The position numbers were made by a program, and so were the translations under genes. The notes under the pieces were generated by a model, which did no database searches, had not been told where the DNA came from, and saw only the letters and a list, made by a program, of their open reading frames with translations. DNA of 64,000 nt from Phenylobacterium koreense (GTDB lineage Bacteria; Pseudomonadota; Alphaproteobacteria; Caulobacterales; Caulobacteraceae). The stretch spans positions 930,001 through 994,000 of the forward strand of contig NZ_JBEPLU010000001.1 of assembly GCF_040545335.1 (NCBI RefSeq), given 5' to 3'. Shown here piece by piece: positions 58,393-64,000 of this stretch (positions are counted from its first letter, which is position 1; each line of letters starts with the position of its first letter).

Positions 58393-59291
58393 ACTTCGCG
58401 GTCAAGGCTGACACCGTCGTCGTGGACGCGTTCGAGCACGAACGCTCGCAGATCCTGCGCCGCCAGAGGACACAGACCGCTTTCAGCGTGCTCATCTTCA
58501 GCGTGATCCTGGCGATCTCCCTGGAGCGCAGCGGCTTCATCGGCGCCGACCTAGGCGCCGATCCCGTCGGACGGGTCGTCAGCCTGCTGCACCGGTTGTC
58601 GCCGGACCTTCGCCTCGAGGCCCTGTTCGCCGGACGGCGGACGCCAGGCTCCCTGGCCTCATGGTATTACGATCTGCCCCTCTGGCTGAAGGCCGCCTGG
58701 CAGACCTTCGAGATGGCGGTCCTCTCCAGCGCGTTCGGAACCTTCGGCGGCGTCCTCGCCGGCTTCCTTTGCGCGCGGAACCTCATGCCCTTCGCCCCGC
58801 TGCGCTTCGTCGTGCGCAGGACGCTGGAGGCGATCCGCACCCTGCCGGAGATCATCATCGCCCTGATCCTGGTCGCCGCGTTCGGCGTCGGCCCCTTCGC
58901 CGGCATTCTGGCCCTCAGCATCAGCACCATGGGCGGCCTCGGCAAACTGTTCAGCGAGATCAACGAGCAGGTCGACGACCGGCCCATCGAGGCCCTGCAG
59001 GCCAGCGGCGCCAACCGCTTGCGCCAGATCCGTTTCGGCGTTCTGCCCCAAGTTCTGCCGGCCTATGCCTCCTACGGCCTGATCCGACTGGAGGCGAATA
59101 TCGGCGGGGCCGCCGGTCTTGGCATCGTCGGCGCGGGCGGAATCGGGATCGAACTCCAGCGGGCGATCACCTTCACCGAATACGACACCTATCTGGCGAT
59201 CCTGCTGCTGATCGTGGGGATGATCTTCGCCATCGACGTCACCTCGGAAAAGATCCGGCATCACCTCCTCGGCCTGGCGCGCGACAAATGA
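58389..59291 (+). CDS. phnE: Phosphonate ABC transporter permease PhnE (first)
   Basis: A 300-residue permease with about six membrane helices. The inner-membrane signature EAIRTLPEIIIALILVAAFGVGPFAGILALSI carries the typical PhnE pattern, and EALQASGANRLRQIRFGVLPQVLPAYASY is the EAA loop that contacts an ATPase. ATGA overlap with the preceding binding protein and following permease genes. The ATPase that should energise it (PhnC) is not encoded in the window. Confidence 0.92.
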   Translation: MNFAVKADTVVVDAFEHERSQILRRQRTQTAFSVLIFSVILAISLERSGFIGADLGADPVGRVVSLLHRLSPDLRLEALFAGRRTPGSLASWYYDLPLWLKAAWQTFEMAVLSSAFGTFGGVLAGFLCARNLMPFAPLRFVVRRTLEAIRTLPEIIIALILVAAFGVGPFAGILALSISTMGGLGKLFSEINEQVDDRPIEALQASGANRLRQIRFGVLPQVLPAYASYGLIRLEANIGGAAGLGIVGAGGIGIELQRAITFTEYDTYLAILLLIVGMIFAIDVTSEKIRHHLLGLARDK

Positions 59292-60097
59292 CCCAAGTTC
59301 CGAAAGATCACGCCGCGCAGGTCCTGAACCCGTCCCTGGGCTCTCGACTGCTGTATCCGGCCGCGACGCTGGTGGGCCTCGTCATCCTGACGCTGATGGC
59401 GATCGACGTCGACTTCACCCCGGCGCGGTTCATGAGCGGCCTCGACCGCATCGGCCGGATGCTGGTCTCCATGGTCCCGCCGAGCAGCGGCGGCCAGTTC
59501 TTCCGCGACCTGAAGGCCCTGGCCGAGACCATGGCCATGGCGCTCGTGGGCACGATACTGGCGGCTCTGATGGCCCTGCCGCTCGGCGTCATCGGCGCCA
59601 CGACGGTCGTCCCGAACAAGGCGGTCCACTTCGCCTTCCGCCGTTTCCTCGACCTGTTTCGGGGCGTGCCCGCCCTGGTCTGGGCGCTGATCCTGATCTC
59701 CGTCTTCGGCCTTGGCCCCCTGGCCGGCGTCTGCGCCCTCGCCATCGCCGACGCCCCGCACCTGGCCAAGCTGTTCGCCGAGGCGATCGAGAATGTGGAC
59801 GACAAGCCCATCGAGGGCGTTCGTTCGGCCGGCAGCTCTCCGCTGCAGGTCTTCCGTTTCGGGTTTCTGCCGCAGATCTTGCCGGTCATGGCCAGCCAGT
59901 GCCTCTATTACCTGGAGGGCAACTTCCGTAACGCCGGCGTGCTCGGCATGGTCGGCGCGGGCGGCATCGGCTTCGAACTGCAGGAGCGCATCCGGGTGTT
60001 CGACTTCGACGTCGCCGCCTTCATCATCCTGCTCTACATGGCCTCGGTCGCCTTGCTCGACACGGCCTCGAGGGAGCTGCGCAAGCGGCTGAGCTGA
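59288..60097 (+). CDS. phnE: Phosphonate ABC transporter permease PhnE (second)
   Basis: A 269-residue permease with about six membrane helices, paralogous to the preceding gene: FLDLFRGVPALVWALILISVFGLGPLAGVCALAI and EGVRSAGSSPLQVFRFGFLPQILPVMASQ (EAA loop). Two PhnE proteins next to each other are common and probably form a heterodimeric channel. Last gene of the operon; it is followed by a gene-free, repeat-containing stretch rather than an obvious intrinsic terminator. Confidence 0.92.
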   Translation: MTQVPKDHAAQVLNPSLGSRLLYPAATLVGLVILTLMAIDVDFTPARFMSGLDRIGRMLVSMVPPSSGGQFFRDLKALAETMAMALVGTILAALMALPLGVIGATTVVPNKAVHFAFRRFLDLFRGVPALVWALILISVFGLGPLAGVCALAIADAPHLAKLFAEAIENVDDKPIEGVRSAGSSPLQVFRFGFLPQILPVMASQCLYYLEGNFRNAGVLGMVGAGGIGFELQERIRVFDFDVAAFIILLYMASVALLDTASRELRKRLS

Positions 60098-60403
60098 CCG
60101 GCGCCTCCCGCCCGCCCCGCGGGCGTCCTTGGCCCGCCGGAAGTTCGTCAAACGCTTGCCGAAGGCAGAGCCGTGCATACTCCTGGCTCGTCATGGCCGG
60201 GGCCACAGGCCCCGGGCATCCATGCACGCCGAGGCTCGCCGGAACGCAGATGCGTATGGGTTCCCGGCACGCTCACGCGGCCGGGGATGACGATCTGAAG
60301 AAAGAGCGACACCGGTAGTGGCGAACGGCCTACCGCTTCGCGTCAGCCGGGACGACACCAAAAGACAGGTCTCGGCAGCGTTCTCGCCCGCCCCCTTGGA
60401 AAC
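60098..60403. repeat. Gene-free stretch with ~104-bp imperfect palindromic element
   Basis: Between convergent operons. An imperfect inverted repeat spans 60189-60292: CGTCATGGCCGG...CCGGGCATCCAT on one side and ATGGGTTCCCGG...CCGGGGATGACG on the other. A short palindrome GCCGGGGCC...GGCCCCGGG lies inside the left arm. It looks like a dispersed intergenic repeat. I see nothing coding here on either strand. Confidence 0.55.
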
Positions 60404-62218
60404 CTAATCGCCCAGGCCGTCGTCAAAGGACGACTGCGACGACATCTGCAGCCGCCGATAGAGGCCGTCCCGGGTCATCAGTTCGTCGTGCGAACCTTGC
60501 TCGACGATGCGCCCGTGACGCAGGACGACGATGCGATCGGCGTCCCGGACGGTGGCCAGGCGGTGGGCGATGACGATCACGGTGCGGTCGGCGAACAGCG
60601 TCCGCAGCGCGTCCTGGATGGCCAGTTCCGTGAAGCTGTCGATATTCGCGGTCGCTTCGTCGAGGATAAGGATCTGCGGGTCGGCGACGAGGGCCCGGGC
60701 GAACGAGACGAGCTGGCGCTGCCCCATCGACAGGTTCAGGCCGCGTTGGCCCAGGGGCGTATCGTAGCCCAGCGGCAGCTCGGCGATGAAGTCGTGGGCG
60801 CGCACCGCCTTGGCTGCGGCGATCACGTCGTCCAGCGTCGCGCCGGGGGTGTTGTAGCGGATGTTGTCGGCGATGGTCCCGGTGAACAGGAACGGCTCCT
60901 GCAGCACCATGCCGACGCCGCGCCCCAGGGTCTGCAGGCTGTAGCCCTTTACGTCGCGCCCGCCGATCAGCACCTCGCCCGCGGTCGGGTCATAGAAGCG
61001 CCTGGCCAGGGCGATGATCGAGGTCTTGCCCGATCCCGTCGGGCCGACCAGGGCCACCACCTCGCGCGCGCGGACCTTGAAGCTGACGTCGTGCAGCACA
61101 GGCCGGTCGGGATTGTAGCCGAAGGTGACATTGCGGAATTCGACGGTCGGCTCGAAGCCTTCCACCTTCGGCGCCTGCGGATCGACCTTCAGGGTGAGCG
61201 GCACGTCGAGCAGTTCGAACACCCGGTGGGCTGCGGCCAGGGCCCGCTGGGCGACGGTGTACTGCTGGGAGAGGGTGCGCACCGGATCGAAGAAGCGCTG
61301 CACATACAGGACGAAGGCCAGCAGCACCCCGACCTCGAGGCGCTTGTCGAGCACCGCCTCGCCACCGAGCACGAACACCGCCGCCAGCGCCAGGCCGGTC
61401 AGAATGTCCACCAGGGGGGTCATGATCTGGGCCACGGCCGAGGCGTGCGTCTGGGCCTGGAAGTTGGCCTCGGCCTTTTCCCGGTAGAGGCCCAGATTGA
61501 CCTCCTCGCGGCGGGTCGCCTGCACCGTGCGCACCCCGTTGATGTTCTCGGCCAGGGCGCTGTTGGCGGTCGAAGACGCGTCGCGGGCTCCGCGGAAGGC
61601 GTTGCGGGAATAGGGCAGCCAGATCGTGCGCAGGACGATCATCACCGGCAGGGTGGCCAGGGTGACGAGGGCAAGCTGCACGTCCAGCATCAGGAGCATG
61701 ACCGCGATGCCGATCAGGGTGACGAAATCGCCGAAGGCTCCGGTCGTGCTCTCCAGGAATTCCTGCAGCGAGCCGACGTCGCCCTGAAGCCGCGCCATCA
61801 TCCGTCCGACGTGGGTGCGGTCGAGGAAGGAGAGGCTGACCCTCTGGAGATGCTCGAACATCTCCCGGCGAAGGTCGACGATGATCCCCTGGGCCATTCT
61901 CTGGGTGATCCACGGCTCCAGGAAGAACATGACGATGTGCGTCGCCACGGACCCTGCGAAGACGGCCAGCCAGAGGGAGAAGCTGTCCTGCGCGCCCTTG
62001 ACGGCGCTGTCCAGTATCCGGCCGATGGCCAGCGGGATGATGAGCTGACTGCCCACCGACAGGAGCGCAGCGACCTGCGCGGCCGCGAACGCCCACAGTT
62101 GGGGCTTGATCCGGCTGACGAGCCGGCGGGCGACGCGGGGATCGAACGTTCCGAAGACGTCGTCGCCTTCCGGGTTCCCGAGCGAGGCGCGAAGCGTACG
62201 GTTGGAGGCGACGTTCAT
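60404..62218 (-). CDS. ABC exporter half-transporter, catalytic-Walker-B subunit of a heterodimer
   Basis: A 604-residue type IV ABC exporter: about six membrane helices (~40-320) then the nucleotide-binding domain. Walker A GPTGSGKTS near residue 400, signature LSMGQRQLVSFARA (non-standard LSMGQ), Walker B LILDEATANIDS with catalytic Glu521, and H loop VIVIAHRL. It overlaps the partner gene by 4 bases. The substrate may be a drug or lipid; the sequence does not tell. Topologically it matches BmrCD/TM287-288 type heterodimers. Confidence 0.9.
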   Translation of the reverse strand: MNVASNRTLRASLGNPEGDDVFGTFDPRVARRLVSRIKPQLWAFAAAQVAALLSVGSQLIIPLAIGRILDSAVKGAQDSFSLWLAVFAGSVATHIVMFFLEPWITQRMAQGIIVDLRREMFEHLQRVSLSFLDRTHVGRMMARLQGDVGSLQEFLESTTGAFGDFVTLIGIAVMLLMLDVQLALVTLATLPVMIVLRTIWLPYSRNAFRGARDASSTANSALAENINGVRTVQATRREEVNLGLYREKAEANFQAQTHASAVAQIMTPLVDILTGLALAAVFVLGGEAVLDKRLEVGVLLAFVLYVQRFFDPVRTLSQQYTVAQRALAAAHRVFELLDVPLTLKVDPQAPKVEGFEPTVEFRNVTFGYNPDRPVLHDVSFKVRAREVVALVGPTGSGKTSIIALARRFYDPTAGEVLIGGRDVKGYSLQTLGRGVGMVLQEPFLFTGTIADNIRYNTPGATLDDVIAAAKAVRAHDFIAELPLGYDTPLGQRGLNLSMGQRQLVSFARALVADPQILILDEATANIDSFTELAIQDALRTLFADRTVIVIAHRLATVRDADRIVVLRHGRIVEQGSHDELMTRDGLYRRLQMSSQSSFDDGLGD

Positions 62219-64000
62219 GCGGTCACGAGCCTTTCCGGCGCGGCCGGTTTGTCGAGGCGGGCCTGGCTGCTCTGCAGGTCGTAGAGGCGCGCGTAAAAGC
62301 CGCCTTGGGCGAGGAGTTGAGCGTGGTCGCCCCGCTCGACGATACGGCCGCCGTCCAGCACCAGGATTTCGTCCGCGTGCAGCAGGGAGCCGAGGCGGTG
62401 AGCGATGATGATCGTCGCCTTGTCGCGCGTCTGAGCGGCCAGGCCTTCACGCACCCGCTGCTCGGTCACTGCGTCGATGGCTGCGGTGGAATCGTCGAAG
62501 ATGATGATCCCCGGCCCCGGAAGGATCCCGCGAGCGATCGAGGCCCGCTGGCGCTGGCCGCCCGAGAGGGAGACGCCCCGCTCGCCGACCCGGGTGTCGT
62601 AGCCTTCGGGCAGGCCGTCGATGTGCTCGTGCAACTGGGCGATGCTGGCGGCGTCGACGATCTTGTCGTCCTCCGCCCAGGGATCGGCGTAGGCGAGGTT
62701 GTGACGGATCGAGGCGTCGAACAGGAACGCCTCCTGCTGGACCAGGCCGACGTGACCGCGCAGGGACTCCAGCGTCGCCCGGCGGATGTCCGTTCCGCCG
62801 ATGGTGATCTGCCCCGCGCTCGGGTCGTAGAAGCGCGGGATCAGGGCGGCGATGGTCGACTTGCCCGAGCCCGGCGCGCCCACTAGGCCAAGGGTCTTGC
62901 CCGGACGCACCTCGAAGTCGATGTCGCTCAGCACGTCCGGCCCGTTGGGCTTGTAGCGGAAGGAGACGTTCTCGAAGCGCAAGGTCCAGCCCGCCGGATC
63001 GAGCGGCCGGGCGTCCGGCGCGTCGGCGATTTCCGGCTGGCGGTCGAGGATCTCGAAAACCCGCTGGCCGGACGACGAGCAGCGCGCCGCCTGGTTGAAG
63101 ATCATCGAGATCTGCCGGATCGGACCCTGCAGCGCGGTCAGGTAGGCCACGAACTCCGCCAATTGGCCGACGGTCATCTGGTGGGCCATGACCTTGCGCC
63201 CGCCGAGCCAGAGCAACCCGCCGAGCGACAGGTTGAAGAAGAGGGTCATCCAGGTCAGGCCAGTGAACCGCAGGGTGATGCGCCGGAACTGCAGCTTCAG
63301 GATCTCGGCGGCGGCGCGGTCGAACTTGGCCAGTTCGAAATCCTCCGCGGCGAATGCGCGCACCACCCGCACGCCCTGCAGGTTCTCCTCCATGACCAGC
63401 GATAGGCGCGAGGTTTGCTCCTGCACGTCGAACCAGGTCCGACGGAGCGCCCCCCCGTTGCGGGCCAGGACCCAGGCCGCGACGGGGACGAAGGCCAGGG
63501 ACACCGCCGCCAGCATCGGATCGGCGCGCACCATCAGGCCGCCGGCGATCGCGACCAGCAGCACCAGCGGCAGGGCGTTCTGCAGGATGACCTGGATGAA
63601 GCCGCGCATGCCTTCGAGGTCCAGCATGCCGCGGGTGATCAGGTCGCCGGAGTGGGTTTCGTCGTGGAAGGCGAAGGGCAACCGCTGCAGTTGGGCGAAG
63701 TAGCGCAGGCGCAGGCCCAGCGCGACGGCCTGGGTCAGGCGCTCGCCTATGTAGCTGGCGGCCATGGCCAGCAGCCCCCGGCCAGTGATCACCAGGACCA
63801 CCAGCCCGGCGCTGATCAGAAGCCCCCGGCGGACCTCCTCCCCATGCGCCGCGCCGAGCACCAGGAGCTGGTGGGTCTGATCGACCATGCGACCGATCAG
63901 CTTGGGAACCAGCAGGCTGGCCGCCGCGCCCGCCACGCTGAGCGCCACGGTCGACCACATTTCAAGCGGATGGCGGAGCGCCAATCCCAGGACTTTCAGC
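62215..64000 (-). CDS. ABC exporter half-transporter, degenerate-site partner, N-terminus cut by window edge
   Basis: At least 595 residues are visible. The frame stays open to the right edge (LKVLGLALRHPLEMW), so the TTG near 63984 is not the real start. Six membrane helices precede the ATPase domain: Walker A GAPGSGKST, a standard signature LSGGQRQRASIARG, and Walker B IIIFDDSTAAID in which the catalytic Glu is replaced by Asp. H loop IIIAHRL is intact. With the partner's LSMGQ, the ATP site formed by this Walker A/B and the partner's signature is degenerate, as in heterodimeric exporters. Confidence 0.9.
   Translation of the reverse strand, partial: LKVLGLALRHPLEMWSTVALSVAGAAASLLVPKLIGRMVDQTHQLLVLGAAHGEEVRRGLLISAGLVVLVITGRGLLAMAASYIGERLTQAVALGLRLRYFAQLQRLPFAFHDETHSGDLITRGMLDLEGMRGFIQVILQNALPLVLLVAIAGGLMVRADPMLAAVSLAFVPVAAWVLARNGGALRRTWFDVQEQTSRLSLVMEENLQGVRVVRAFAAEDFELAKFDRAAAEILKLQFRRITLRFTGLTWMTLFFNLSLGGLLWLGGRKVMAHQMTVGQLAEFVAYLTALQGPIRQISMIFNQAARCSSSGQRVFEILDRQPEIADAPDARPLDPAGWTLRFENVSFRYKPNGPDVLSDIDFEVRPGKTLGLVGAPGSGKSTIAALIPRFYDPSAGQITIGGTDIRRATLESLRGHVGLVQQEAFLFDASIRHNLAYADPWAEDDKIVDAASIAQLHEHIDGLPEGYDTRVGERGVSLSGGQRQRASIARGILPGPGIIIFDDSTAAIDAVTEQRVREGLAAQTRDKATIIIAHRLGSLLHADEILVLDGGRIVERGDHAQLLAQGGFYARLYDLQSSQARLDKPAAPERLVTA

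Noticed and set aside
1..64000. tRNA genes, CRISPR arrays, insertion sequences, prophage or conjugative genes
   Set aside because: No cloverleaf-like T-loop sequence, regular spaced repeat, transposase or phage motif was seen on either strand.

Overview
The window reads as a chromosomal segment of a high-GC alphaproteobacterium, most likely of the family Caulobacteraceae (a Phenylobacterium- or Caulobacter-like organism). The strongest markers are a recognisable podJ polar-organelle gene with CtrA-, DnaA- and GANTC-like sites in front of it, plus very high GC at third codon positions and dense operons with 4-base ATGA/TTGA overlaps. Genus is inference. I saw no rRNA, tRNA, insertion sequence, phage gene or CRISPR array.

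Layout. 1-5.4 kb: a membrane protein cut by the left edge, a DJ-1/PfpI protein, a Tat-exported M24 peptidase, and divergently an aromatic operon (chorismate mutase, hisC-like aminotransferase, tyrA). 5.4-15 kb: an EF-G-like GTPase without the catalytic His, a DinG/XPD-type helicase, a GFA protein, an unknown tail-anchored protein, and the ligase-associated Lhr helicase + PdeM phosphoesterase pair. 15-22 kb: DUF3429, TIGR02186 and TSUP permease genes, podJ, a small membrane protein and a short MprF-like protein. 22-28.4 kb: four tandem paralogous acyl-CoA dehydrogenase genes followed by a fifth, shorter, apparently non-catalytic one, ended by a strong terminator. 28.7-39 kb: mixed genes (TonB-like, YhhN, EthA-type monooxygenase divergent from a dienoyl-CoA-reductase-like SDR, truncated haemoglobin, outer-membrane barrel, unknown pair, hotdog protein, PNPOx-like stress protein, Crp/Fnr regulator, orphan HisKA_2 kinase).

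39-50 kb is a cobalamin block. One B12 riboswitch on the minus strand precedes btuB, cobC, cobO, btuF-, btuC- and btuD-like genes, cbiB, cobQ, cobT and cobS, nearly all overlapping; cobU is divergent. No corrin-ring synthesis gene is present, so the block encodes uptake, adenosylation and nucleotide-loop assembly. 50-51.5 kb holds an Arg-rich lipoprotein gene. 51.7-60.1 kb is a C-P lyase operon, phnGHIJKL, followed by two binding proteins and two permeases; phnC and phnM are absent. 60.4-64 kb holds a heterodimeric ABC exporter pair with one degenerate ATP site; its second gene runs off the right edge.

Intergenic space is short. Where it is longer it holds palindromic repeats (5.43, 28.5, 60.2 kb), terminators, the riboswitch, or AT-rich control regions.
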